DNA from: an uncultured Alphaproteobacteria bacterium | GTDB taxonomy: Bacteria > Pseudomonadota > Alphaproteobacteria > UBA7985 | Length of the DNA: 64,000 bases | Assembly (NCBI GenBank): GCA_905479265.1 | Contig: CAJQLX010000024.1 | Coordinates: 1 to 64,000 of the forward strand | Reading direction: 5' to 3' | Shown: piece after piece, positions 8,143 to 16,502 of the stretch | Layout of the letters: every line of letters begins with the position of its first letter | How positions within the stretch are numbered: position 1 is the stretch's first letter | Notes under the pieces: model-generated | The model's database searches: none | What the model was told of the DNA's origin: nothing | What the model saw: only the letters and a program-made list of their open reading frames with translations | Position numbers and translations under genes: made by a program

Positions 8143-9629
8143 GCGACCTTCTGACTCGGAACGAATATCAGGCGATTGCCGACACGCTGGTGTACCCGCG
8201 CGCTGCCTTTATCGACGGCAAGTACCAAGCGGGTCACGGGGAGACTCTGGCGTCGATCAACCCGGCGACCGGAGAGACGATCGCGGAGATTGCGGCCTGT
8301 AACGCTGACGACGTGGACTTTGCCGTTCAGAAGGCAAAGGAGGCGTTTGAGCAAGGCCATTGGGCCAAAATGCACCCCACTGAGCGCAAAGGTGTGTTGG
8401 TCCGGCTCTCTAAGCTCATGACCCGCAACCGCCGCGAACTCGCGGTCCTGGAAAGCCTGGAAAGCGGCAAGCCGATTGCCGATTGTGAGACCATCGACAT
8501 CCCCGAAAGCATCCACACGATCCTGTGGCACGCCGAAGCGGTCGATAAGATTTACGATCAGACGGGCCCGAGCGGAGACGGCGCGATTTCTATGATCGTG
8601 CGGGAGCCGATTGGCGTGGTGGGTGCTGTATTGCCGTGGAACTTCCCTTTGCTGATGCTGGCGTGGAAAATTGGTCCTGCGCTAGCGGCGGGCTGTTCGG
8701 TGATCGTCAAGCCTGCGGAGCAAACATCCATGACAGCCCTCCGGGTTGCTGAGCTGGCGGCCGAAGCGGGTCTTCCGCGCGGCGTCCTGCAAGTCTTGCC
8801 CGGGGATGGCCCTTCGGTGGGTGAGCCCATCGGCATGCACCCTGACATCGATATGGTCAGCTTTACCGGGTCGACGGAAACGGGCCGGCGGTTCCTGCGC
8901 TATGCGGCGGACAGCAATCTGAAGAAGGTCGTGTTGGAATGCGGCGGCAAGAACCCGGCGGTGGTGCTGGAAGATGCAGAGAACCTCGACCATGTGGCTG
9001 ACAACGTCGTGAATGCAGCGTTTTGGAACATGGGTGAGAACTGTTCCGCCAACTCTCGCTTGATCGTCCACAAAGACGTGAAAGCACCGCTGATGGAGCG
9101 GATTTTGGCACGGGTGCGCGACTGGAAGACGGGCGACCCTCTGGACCCCAGCAACAGCCTTGGCGCGCTGATCGACGCTGAGCATTGCAGCAAGGTCGCG
9201 TCCTTTTTGACCGGCGAAGCGCTGATTGGTGGCGCGATGGACGGTCCCTATTGCCCACCCACCATCTATGAAGTGTCCCGCGATGACAGCCGAGCGATCG
9301 ATGAGATCTTTGGGCCGGTGCTCAGTGTGATTGAAGTGGCATCCATGGATGAGGCGATCGAAGTGGCCAACGACACAGACTACGGTCTCGCCGCGTCTGT
9401 CTTTACCGCAAATGCGCGCAAGGCGCTGCGGGCCGCCCGCGATATTCGCGCGGGAACGGTGACTGTGAATTGCTACGGTGAGGGCGACATCTCCACGCCG
9501 TTTGGCGGTTACAAGCAGTCCGGCTTTGGGGGGCGTGACAACGGCATTCATGCGCACGACCAGTACACCGAGCTCAAGACCATATGGATCGACCTGAACG
9601 ATCCAAAAGACGGAGATAACGTAGCATGA
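8139..9629 (+). CDS. Aldehyde dehydrogenase (NAD(P)+), betaine/semialdehyde type
   Basis: A 496-residue ALDH-superfamily enzyme oxidising an aldehyde to the acid. Visible motifs are PWNFPLLMLAWKIGPALAAG (nucleotide-fold entry), KPAEQTS, FTGSTETGR, the general-base Glu in ECGGKNP, the nucleophile Cys in NMGENCSANSRL, and the distal EIFGPVLSV. The start ATG overlaps the preceding stop in an ATGA, showing tight translational coupling. By context it should oxidise an aldehyde released by an upstream or downstream step of the operon, for example the semialdehyde from the DapA-family enzyme or formaldehyde/aminoaldehyde from amine oxidation. This role is inferred. Confidence 0.92.
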   Translation: MSDLLTRNEYQAIADTLVYPRAAFIDGKYQAGHGETLASINPATGETIAEIAACNADDVDFAVQKAKEAFEQGHWAKMHPTERKGVLVRLSKLMTRNRRELAVLESLESGKPIADCETIDIPESIHTILWHAEAVDKIYDQTGPSGDGAISMIVREPIGVVGAVLPWNFPLLMLAWKIGPALAAGCSVIVKPAEQTSMTALRVAELAAEAGLPRGVLQVLPGDGPSVGEPIGMHPDIDMVSFTGSTETGRRFLRYAADSNLKKVVLECGGKNPAVVLEDAENLDHVADNVVNAAFWNMGENCSANSRLIVHKDVKAPLMERILARVRDWKTGDPLDPSNSLGALIDAEHCSKVASFLTGEALIGGAMDGPYCPPTIYEVSRDDSRAIDEIFGPVLSVIEVASMDEAIEVANDTDYGLAASVFTANARKALRAARDIRAGTVTVNCYGEGDISTPFGGYKQSGFGGRDNGIHAHDQYTELKTIWIDLNDPKDGDNVA

Positions 9630-11176
9630 GCGTAGCAGCAGTCGGTACAGAGCGCCGCGGACGTGGCGCGCGCAAAGCCTCGCGGCAGAAGCGGAACACC
9701 ACCATGCTCCCCGCGCTGCGTCGAAGGCTCCCGCTGACGGAGCCGATGAGCCAAGAGCAGGTGGAGAAGATCGACGCGGCGTCGATGGACATCCTTGAAA
9801 ACATTGGTGTGGTATTTCGCGATGAGATTGCGCTGGAAGATTGGCGCAAGGCCGGCGCCGATGTCCGCGGTGAGACGGTGCATCTGGACCGTGGTTTGGT
9901 GCGTGAGTTGATTGCCAGCATCCCCAGCACCTTCACCATCCACGCTCGAAACCACGCCAACGATTTACCCTTCGGCAACGATCACTCCATTTTCGTACCG
10001 ATGACCGGCGCGCCGTACCTGCGGGACATGGAAGACGTCCGCCGAAACCCGACGCTGGACGATCTGGCGAACTTCCACAAGCTCAGCCACATGCTGCCGG
10101 CCATCCACTCCAGCGCGCATCATATCGTTGAGCCCTACGACCACCCCATCTCGCACCGCCATTTGCGCATCACATACTCGTCGATGAAACACAGCGACAA
10201 AACCTTCATGGGCATGACAACCTCGCCCAAGAATGCCGAAGACGTGATGGATATGTGCGCTGTGCTGTTCGGCGAAGATTATCTCGAAGATCACGCCGTC
10301 TGCACCGGCAACTGCAACGGCAACTCTCCGCTGGTGTGGGACGAGACCATGCTGGGCGCCATGCGCGCCTTTGCCCGGCGCAAGCAGCCGGTTTTGTGCT
10401 CACCGTTCGTCCTTGGCGGCGCCAACACGCCGGCCTCCGTTGCGCCCACGGTCGCACAGCTGAATGCTGAAGCCTTATCCGCCCTCGCTTACACCCAAGT
10501 TGTGCGCAAAGGGACACCGGCGATCTATGGACATTACCTGGCAACGGTTTCCATGAAGTCCGGCGCGCCGATGGCGGGGACACCTGAAATCAGCCTGATG
10601 AACTTCATGATTGGTCAAATGGCGCGGTATTATGACGTGCCGTGGCGGACCTCGAACACGCTGGGTGGGGCTAAGACCTTTGACGCCCAGGCCGGGTACG
10701 AGAGCGCAACAACGATGATGGCCGCGCTCATGTCCGGGGCCAACTATATCTGGCATTCGGCGGGCTGGAATGAAGCGGGCATGCACTGTTCCATGGCGAA
10801 GTTTGTCGTGGATGCTGAGCAGTGCGCCATGGGGTATCGTATGGCGGAGGGTGTGCGCTGGGACGACTTTGACGAAGCGCTGCAGGCCGTTCGCGATGTC
10901 GGACCCGGCGGCCACTATTTGGGCCATCCCCATACGTTAGAGAACTTTCAACGCGCGTTCTTTATGCCCGAAATGTTCGACAACAACTCAATCGAGCAGT
11001 GGCAGGCCGAAGGCTCCGTTGAGATCAACGAACGTGCGCTGCAGCGGGTCAAAGACCTGCTCAATGAATACGAAGAGCCAAAGCTGGACGAAGGCGTTAA
11101 CGAAGCACTGCTGGATTACATTGCCCGTCGAGAGCGTGAAATCCCCGCTGTCGAAGCCTTGAACCAGGATCACTAG
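9626..11176 (+). CDS. MttB-like trimethylamine methyltransferase family protein (non-pyrrolysine)
   Basis: A 516-residue member of the MttB superfamily of corrinoid-dependent N-methyltransferases. The frame is open throughout, with no internal amber codon, so it is a non-pyrrolysine homologue like those demethylating quaternary amines such as glycine betaine, proline betaine or carnitine. Recognisable regions are the acidic N-terminal helical part, SSMKHSDKTFMGM, the G-rich barrel segments with TGNCNGNSPLVWD, and the C-terminal barrel GGAKTFDAQAGYES. No corrinoid protein or methyltetrahydrofolate partner lies beside it, which is odd for a classical methyltransferase system. The ATGA overlap with the aldehyde dehydrogenase shows coupling. 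Substrate and methyl acceptor are unknown. Confidence 0.8.
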   Translation: MSVAAVGTERRGRGARKASRQKRNTTMLPALRRRLPLTEPMSQEQVEKIDAASMDILENIGVVFRDEIALEDWRKAGADVRGETVHLDRGLVRELIASIPSTFTIHARNHANDLPFGNDHSIFVPMTGAPYLRDMEDVRRNPTLDDLANFHKLSHMLPAIHSSAHHIVEPYDHPISHRHLRITYSSMKHSDKTFMGMTTSPKNAEDVMDMCAVLFGEDYLEDHAVCTGNCNGNSPLVWDETMLGAMRAFARRKQPVLCSPFVLGGANTPASVAPTVAQLNAEALSALAYTQVVRKGTPAIYGHYLATVSMKSGAPMAGTPEISLMNFMIGQMARYYDVPWRTSNTLGGAKTFDAQAGYESATTMMAALMSGANYIWHSAGWNEAGMHCSMAKFVVDAEQCAMGYRMAEGVRWDDFDEALQAVRDVGPGGHYLGHPHTLENFQRAFFMPEMFDNNSIEQWQAEGSVEINERALQRVKDLLNEYEEPKLDEGVNEALLDYIARREREIPAVEALNQDH

Positions 11177-11178
11177 TC

Positions 11179-11922
11179 ATGGCAGCCGGACAATTCGCAG
11201 GCAAAACAGCGCTGGTGACGGGCGGCAACGGGGGGATTGGCCAAGCCATCATCTCCCGCTTGCAAGCTGATGGTGCCACGGTTGTTTCAACCGATTTGGT
11301 GGCTGATCCCGCCGGTCTTGCCGATCACCATATCATCGGTGATTTGATGGACTCCCGTTTTTGCGAAGGTTTGCCGGCTCAGGCAGCCGCGCTAACCGGG
11401 CGGCTTGATATCTTGTGCAACAACGCCGGGATCATCACACGCGGCGTGATAACCGAGACCTCAGACGACGATCTAAGCCGCTCGCTTGCCATCAACGTCG
11501 AAGCCCCTTTTCGCCTGTGTCGCAGTACCATCCCGATCATGGCTGAACAAGGCGGCGGTGCCATTGTGAATACCGCTTCGTGCTGGGGGCTGCAGCCGGG
11601 TCCAGCCCATCCAATCTACGTGATGACCAAAGCAGCTTTAGCGTCGCTCACACAGTGTTTGGGGCGCGACCACGCGCATCAAGGCATTCGCGTAAACGCG
11701 GTTTGTCCCAACGAGGTGAACACCGGCATGCTCCGCACGGGGTTCAAGGTCCGTGGACTGGACCCAGACGCGGGCGTTGCGACCTTGAACCAGACCGTCC
11801 CGCTGGGGCGCATCGCAGAACCTGAAGACATTGCCGATGTCATCGCGTTTCTGGCCTCAAATGACGCGCGTTACATGGTCGGCGCGTTGCTTGAGGTTAA
11901 CGGGGGAAAGCCGGTCGGATGA
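11179..11922 (+). CDS. Short-chain dehydrogenase/reductase (SDR)
   Basis: A 247-residue classical SDR with TGGNGGIGQ (cofactor loop), DLMD, NNAG, the active-site region NTASCWG and YVMTK (the Tyr-xxx-Lys pair). The segment EVNGGKPVG closes the fold. It starts two bases after the MttB-like gene's stop. One of two adjacent SDRs in the operon; together they probably oxidise hydroxyl groups of the substrate or an intermediate. The pair share fold but are only distantly similar, so this is not a recent duplication. Confidence 0.88.
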   Translation: MAAGQFAGKTALVTGGNGGIGQAIISRLQADGATVVSTDLVADPAGLADHHIIGDLMDSRFCEGLPAQAAALTGRLDILCNNAGIITRGVITETSDDDLSRSLAINVEAPFRLCRSTIPIMAEQGGGAIVNTASCWGLQPGPAHPIYVMTKAALASLTQCLGRDHAHQGIRVNAVCPNEVNTGMLRTGFKVRGLDPDAGVATLNQTVPLGRIAEPEDIADVIAFLASNDARYMVGALLEVNGGKPVG

Positions 11923-12659
11923 CACAGCAAGCGCCCCAAAAAGTCGCTCTTGTCACAGGCGCAAGCAGCGGGATCGGCGAGGCCATTGCCCGCCGTTTTG
12001 ATGCCCAAGGCTACCGCGTGCTCACGGTTCAACGCCGCCCTGCGCCCGTTGGTGAAACCATCGCCCTCTCGCTGCTCGAACCAGACGCCCCGGATCGGGT
12101 AAGCGCCGAGGTTTTGGCGCGGACCGGTCGTCTTGATGTGCTGGTGAATAATGCCGGCGTGATGCTCGAAGGCACCGTGCAGGAAAGCTCGCTGGAAGAC
12201 TGGGAAACGCAGATGCGGCTGAACCTGACGGTTCCCTTTGCCCTCAGTCGCGGCCTCATGCCCCTGCTCCACACCAGCCAAGGCAGCATCGTCAACATCA
12301 GCAGCGTTGAGGCCAGCGCCTCAAACCCGCGTCACCCGGCCTATTGCGCGTCCAAAGCAGGCCTGAATGGTCTCACCCGTGCCATCGCGGTTGACGAAGG
12401 GCCAAAGGGCGTGCGCTGTAACGCGGTTGCGCCGGGGTGGATTGATACGCCGCTCAATCTCGATTTCATCCAATCACTCACCGGCGACACGCAAGCCTTT
12501 GCTCAGGGTTTGCAAGACATTCACCCCGTTGGCCGCACCGGAAGGCCAGAGGAAGTCGCCAGTCTGGTCTATTGGCTGGCGTCTGAAGAAGCAGGTTTTA
12601 CCACCGGCCAAATCATGACGGTAGACGGTGGACGAACCGCGAAGCTGAGTTTGCCGTGA
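11919..12659 (+). CDS. Short-chain dehydrogenase/reductase (SDR)
   Basis: A 246-residue classical SDR with TGASSGIGEAIA, NNAGVML, the catalytic Ser in NISSVEASASN, YCASK and the closing MTVDGGRTAKL. The ATG overlaps the previous SDR stop by four bases. Cytoplasmic NAD(P)-linked oxidoreductase of unknown substrate, part of the 6.5-14 kb operon. Confidence 0.88.
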   Translation: MTQQAPQKVALVTGASSGIGEAIARRFDAQGYRVLTVQRRPAPVGETIALSLLEPDAPDRVSAEVLARTGRLDVLVNNAGVMLEGTVQESSLEDWETQMRLNLTVPFALSRGLMPLLHTSQGSIVNISSVEASASNPRHPAYCASKAGLNGLTRAIAVDEGPKGVRCNAVAPGWIDTPLNLDFIQSLTGDTQAFAQGLQDIHPVGRTGRPEEVASLVYWLASEEAGFTTGQIMTVDGGRTAKLSLP

Positions 12660-14002
12660 CGCTCAAGATCACCGTCCCACCCCTGCCCGCTGAACCCGGC
12701 CCTGCCGCGTGGAATGCTTTACTGCCAGAGCCCGCTGCGCCTCGGGTGTTGGCGGAGAAGCGGACTGCTGATTGGTTGGTGATTGGCGCGGGCTTCGCGG
12801 GGTTGGCAGCGGCAAAACGGTTGAGCCAGTTGCGGCCAGACGACACGATTGTCATCCTTGAAGCCTTGCGCGTGGCCGAAGGTCCGGCGGGCCGCAATTC
12901 CGGCTTTATGATCGACCTGCCCCATGACCTGACCTCCGAAGACTACGGCGGCGCGCTTGAGTCGGACCGCGCGCAAACGCGCGCCAACCGCGCGGCCATA
13001 GATTTTGCTCAAGCGATGGCAGAAGAAGCCGAACTGAGCGCGGAAGCCTTCAACCGCTGCGGTAAAATTAACGGCGCAGCGACCGACAAGGGCCACCAGC
13101 ACAACCTCGATTACGCCAAGCATCTGGAGAATCTGGGCGAAGCCTACCAGATGCTCGATGCACACGCGATGCGGCAACTCACAGGGATCGAGTATTACAA
13201 ATCGGGCTTGTTTACGCCCGGTTCTGCAATGATCCAACCGGCCCTCTATGTGCGCAGCCTGGCAGAGGCCATTGGATCGAACCGTGTAACGCTCTACGAA
13301 CATTCACCCGTGCGCAGTCTGCAGCGTGTGGATGGAACCTGGGAAGTCCAGACCGAACAAGGACAAGTGACCGCGCCAAAAGTTATTCTTGGGGTCAATG
13401 GTCTGATCAACGACTTTGGCTTTTATCAGGGTCGCTTGATGCACTTCAACACCTTCGGCTCTATGACAAGAGCGCTTACGGACGATGAAGTGCAGGCATT
13501 GGGCGGTGAGGCCAACTGGCACCTGACACCGGCTGATCCCATGGGCACCACGGTTCGCCGCACGTTCGGAACCGGCGGCCATCGGCTCGTGGTGCGGAAC
13601 CGGTTTAGCTTTGACCCAAACTACGCCGTTCCGCCTTCACGCTTTGACAACATCAACCGCGACCACGACCGATCTTTCGCCGACCGTTTTCCCATGCTCG
13701 CTGGCATCGAAATGGAATACCGCTGGGGAGGTCGGATTTGTTTGTCGCCGAACAATGTTGGTGCGTTTGGCGAAGTTGAGGACGGCTTGTTCTCAGCCTG
13801 CTGCCAAAATGCGCTGGGCACGGCAAAAGGAACACTCGTCGGTATGGCTGCCGCAGAGATGGCTACGGGCAATCAGAGCGAGTATCTCGACTACTTACTC
13901 AAGGAACCAGCGCCAAGCCGTGTGCCAGGCGGCCCCTTTAAGAGTCTTGGCGCAACGGCTGTCATCAAATGGAACGAGTTTAGAGCCGGTCGCGAGTTCT
14001 AG
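12656..14002 (+). CDS. FAD-dependent amine/amino-acid oxidoreductase (DAO family)
   Basis: A 448-residue flavoprotein of the D-amino-acid oxidase/PuuB group. After a 40-residue lead comes VIGAGFAGLAAAKRL (FAD-binding Rossmann motif) and EALRVAEGPAGRNSGF, the arrangement seen in gamma-glutamylputrescine-oxidase-like proteins. A C-terminal GRICLSPNNVGAFGEVEDGLFSACC segment matches the second FAD-contact region. It begins with GTG in a GTGA overlap with the preceding SDR stop. Likely oxidises an amine or N-methylamino acid to an imine, with electrons passed to oxygen or a quinone; substrate inferred only as an amine. It is the last gene of the operon. Confidence 0.88.
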   Translation: MTLKITVPPLPAEPGPAAWNALLPEPAAPRVLAEKRTADWLVIGAGFAGLAAAKRLSQLRPDDTIVILEALRVAEGPAGRNSGFMIDLPHDLTSEDYGGALESDRAQTRANRAAIDFAQAMAEEAELSAEAFNRCGKINGAATDKGHQHNLDYAKHLENLGEAYQMLDAHAMRQLTGIEYYKSGLFTPGSAMIQPALYVRSLAEAIGSNRVTLYEHSPVRSLQRVDGTWEVQTEQGQVTAPKVILGVNGLINDFGFYQGRLMHFNTFGSMTRALTDDEVQALGGEANWHLTPADPMGTTVRRTFGTGGHRLVVRNRFSFDPNYAVPPSRFDNINRDHDRSFADRFPMLAGIEMEYRWGGRICLSPNNVGAFGEVEDGLFSACCQNALGTAKGTLVGMAAAEMATGNQSEYLDYLLKEPAPSRVPGGPFKSLGATAVIKWNEFRAGREF

Positions 14003-14239
14003 AGTCGCGCTTGTGGGTTGGAGCGATTCGGCAAACGCCAACATTATTGGACTAATTTTATTCGAATAGTGGCAAGTATGGCACCGGCGGCGGGATAATC
14101 ACGCGTTATGCGACGGCCTTAGGGATCCAAGGCGAAAACCTATGGGCTTAGGCCCGCAGGACTTGTTGCCAATGAGACACATATGTATTTTTGACCAGCA
14201 TTGTTCTCTTTGTTTTCACTCGTCGATAAGGCTGTTTCC
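14003..14239. other. Intergenic stretch
   Basis: About 240 bases between the amine-oxidoreductase gene and the small exported protein. I see no reading frame or convincing promoter here. Confidence 0.4.
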
Positions 14240-14641
14240 ATGAAACTGCTGTCTTTTCACAGCCTCGGTTTTCTCGTTGCGCTTGGCATGTCCAGCGGAG
14301 CAAGTGCACAAACCCTGAATCTGACCGGCAATACTCCGCCGCAGACGATGGAGTTTTACTGCATCAATGATACCGGAGTTCTGGAACAGCCGCTTTGCGT
14401 CCCTGCTGACCAAACCCAAGCGACACCCAGTGTGCGGGGTAGCCACAGTCTCAAGCAGGAACGACAGGTCGCGACCAAGGCTGACATCATTATTCTCAGC
14501 TCCAAAGTCGCAAAGTTGGAGGCGAAGCTCGCTCGCATCCCCAACACCTTCAACAACCGTCGTAAGACGGAAAAGCTGAAGGATCAGATCTTGGCCATGC
14601 ACTATGAGCTCACAATGCTCACGGCCAATCTATCAAACTAA
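14240..14641 (+). CDS. Small exported protein with coiled-coil tail, unknown function
   Basis: I do not recognise this 133-residue protein. The ATG at 14240 starts a good signal peptide (MKLLSFHSLGFLVALGMSSG, ending ASA), so I prefer it to the in-frame start at 14201. The mature part has two cysteines (FYCIND and QPLCVP) that could form a periplasmic disulfide. A lysine/leucine-rich helical tail of about 70 residues (KADIIILSSKVAKLEAKLARI) looks like a short coiled coil. It stands alone, facing the urt operon tail-to-tail. Confidence 0.6.
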   Translation: MKLLSFHSLGFLVALGMSSGASAQTLNLTGNTPPQTMEFYCINDTGVLEQPLCVPADQTQATPSVRGSHSLKQERQVATKADIIILSSKVAKLEAKLARIPNTFNNRRKTEKLKDQILAMHYELTMLTANLSN

Positions 14642-14655
14642 AGCGCGCCGTTCCG

Positions 14656-14680
14656 GCCCTTCTTCATCACGAAGAAGGGC
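14656..14680. terminator. Perfect 10-bp hairpin between convergent genes
   Basis: GCCCTTCTTC and GAAGAAGGGC form a perfect 10-base stem around ATCAC, between two genes that converge on it. A long T-run is lacking on either side, so it could work as a weak bidirectional terminator. Confidence 0.55.
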
Positions 14681-14693
14681 GCGGGGAAACAAT

Positions 14694-14858
14694 TTAGCGC
14701 GCGCGAACGATCATCCGCGTTACGACGGCACCAACCGCAACCACGAAAGCGACAGCGATAACCATCTCGTTGTGGCTGTGAGCAGCCTCAGCGGTGTGCG
14801 CTGCGGCGGTTCCAGCGGTGAGCAAAAGGGCAGAAGCAGATGCGATCAAACGAGTCAT
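14694..14858 (-). CDS. 54-residue membrane/exported micropeptide next to urtE
   Basis: A small protein, MTRLIASASALLLTAGTAAA at its N-terminus, then a His-rich stretch (HTAEAAHSHNE) and a hydrophobic helix (MVIAVAFVVAVGAVV) ending in basic residues (RMIVRAR). It is therefore either a cleaved peptide with one membrane helix or a two-helix membrane peptide. The ATG at 14858 has AGGA eight bases upstream; a longer in-frame start at 14894 lacks this. It lies 125 bases past urtE on the same strand. Function unknown; the histidines could bind metal, which is only a guess. Confidence 0.6.
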   Translation of the reverse strand: MTRLIASASALLLTAGTAAAHTAEAAHSHNEMVIAVAFVVAVGAVVTRMIVRAR

Positions 14859-14983
14859 GGTTTGCGTTCCTAAGTGTTGGTGTATTTCGCGCATTCTGAC
14901 GAATCCCTCGCGCGAATACCATTGAAAAAAGGGACTCTCTCAAGCGCAAATGCGCCATGGTCTCGAAAACAAAATGCACCGGG

Positions 14984-15685
14984 TCAGATGGAAATCAACC
15001 GCCGCAATTGATCTATGTTCGCATCATCCTTTCGGGTTTGAGCGATGACCTCACCACGCCGCATGACGGTAAAGCTATCCGACAGCTTTTGGGCCCAGTC
15101 AAAGTACTGCTCAACCAAGATGATGGACATCTGGCCCTCCTCCTTCAGCGCGCGGATGACATCGCCAATCTGCTGGATGACGTTGGGCTGAATGCCCTCT
15201 GTTGGCTCGTCAAGGATCAGCAACCGTGGCTTGGTAATCAGCGCCCGGGCAATCGCCAGCTGTTGCTGTTGCCCACCGGATAAATCACCCCCACGACGCC
15301 CCATGAAATCGGCTAAAATAGGGAACAGCTCGAACACGCGATCGGGGATGCGCCACTGGTTGCGTGGCAAGCAGGCAAACCCGCTTTTGAGGTTTTCTTC
15401 GACCGTGAGACGCGGGAAGATCATTCGCCCCTGCGGAACATAACCAACACCCGCGCGCGCCAACTGATGACCACTGAGTTTGCCCAGATCCGTCTCGCCT
15501 AAGCGTATAGCCCCGCCGCTAAACGGATGCACACCAACAATGGCCTTAAGCAGCGAGGTCTTGCCGACCCCATTGGGCCCCATGACACAGGTCACTTCGC
15601 CCGTGCGAGCCTCCAAGGATACACCGTGCAGGATTTGGGATGCGCCATAGGACAGCGTGATATTTTCAGCGACCAAGGTAGACAT
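14984..15685 (-). CDS. urtE: Urea ABC transporter ATP-binding subunit UrtE
   Basis: A 233-residue ABC ATPase (LivF type) energising urea import. Walker A is GPNGVGKT, the signature is LSGGQQQQLAIARAL and Walker B is LLILDEPTEGIQPN; the last, with TEGIQP, is characteristic of UrtE. It is the last gene of urtABCDE, overlapping urtD by 20 bases. The complex sits on the cytoplasmic face of the inner membrane with UrtD, UrtB and UrtC. Confidence 0.93.
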   Translation of the reverse strand: MSTLVAENITLSYGASQILHGVSLEARTGEVTCVMGPNGVGKTSLLKAIVGVHPFSGGAIRLGETDLGKLSGHQLARAGVGYVPQGRMIFPRLTVEENLKSGFACLPRNQWRIPDRVFELFPILADFMGRRGGDLSGGQQQQLAIARALITKPRLLILDEPTEGIQPNVIQQIGDVIRALKEEGQMSIILVEQYFDWAQKLSDSFTVMRRGEVIAQTRKDDANIDQLRRLISI

Positions 15686-16502
15686 CGATCACCTCCTCAT
15701 TATTGACGACATGATCAATGAAGCCCTCGGCCAGCACTGAGCCTTCGTGCAGCACTGTCACGCGGCAATCGAGATTACGGACAAACTCCATATCGTGTTC
15801 GATCACGACGACGGAGCGGGTCTTGGACACCTCGCGCAAAATGTTAACGGTGCGCTCACGTTCTGCGGGCGTCATGCCGGCTGCGGGTTCATCGACCAGC
15901 AAAAGTTTCGGCTCCTGCGCGAGTAACATGCCGATTTCGAGCCATTGCTTCTGTCCGTGGGACAGGATCCCTGCCTCGCTTTGCAGCACATCTTGCAGGT
16001 TGATCTGCTCTGCCACGTCTTGCACCCGCTCTCGATCCGATCGGTTGAGCGCATAGAAAATGCCTGCGATGGGATCCCGTGGGTTGGCGAGGGCCATCAT
16101 CAGGTTTTCGAAGACGGTTTGGTGTTCAAAGACTGTTGGTCGCTGGAACTTACGGCCAATGCCCAGACGGGCAATTTCGGCTTCGGACTTCCGCAACACA
16201 TCCGTTGAGCCAAACACCACGCGGCCTTTATCGGGCCGCGTTTTGCCGGTGACGACGTCCATGAATGTTGTTTTTCCCGCGCCATTGGGGCCAATGATCG
16301 CCCGCAATTCGCCGTCTGAGATCGAAAATGACAGGTCATTCAAGGCTTTGAAACCGTCAAAGGACACGGTGACTGACTGCATCATCAAGAGCGATGAACC
16401 AGAGTTCAAATCACTGCTCTCAAAACTCGATGTTGTGCGAGGGGACGGCGGCTCAGCCGGGATCGGTGCCATGTTGAGCACCATTGGGGGATACTTACTC
16501 AT
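15666..16502 (-). CDS. urtD: Urea ABC transporter ATP-binding subunit UrtD
   Basis: A 278-residue ABC ATPase (LivG type). Walker A is GPNGAGKT, the signature is the LSHGQKQWLEIGM variant typical of UrtD, and Walker B is LLLVDEPAAGM. An N-terminal extension of about 40 residues, Pro/Ser-rich, precedes the ATPase domain. Its ATG overlaps the urtC stop by four bases. Confidence 0.93.
   Translation of the reverse strand: MSKYPPMVLNMAPIPAEPPSPRTTSSFESSDLNSGSSLLMMQSVTVSFDGFKALNDLSFSISDGELRAIIGPNGAGKTTFMDVVTGKTRPDKGRVVFGSTDVLRKSEAEIARLGIGRKFQRPTVFEHQTVFENLMMALANPRDPIAGIFYALNRSDRERVQDVAEQINLQDVLQSEAGILSHGQKQWLEIGMLLAQEPKLLLVDEPAAGMTPAERERTVNILREVSKTRSVVVIEHDMEFVRNLDCRVTVLHEGSVLAEGFIDHVVNNEEVIDVYLGR

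Noticed and set aside
9626-11176. Possible pyrrolysine-containing MttB
   Set aside because: No internal in-frame amber codon; the frame is open throughout.
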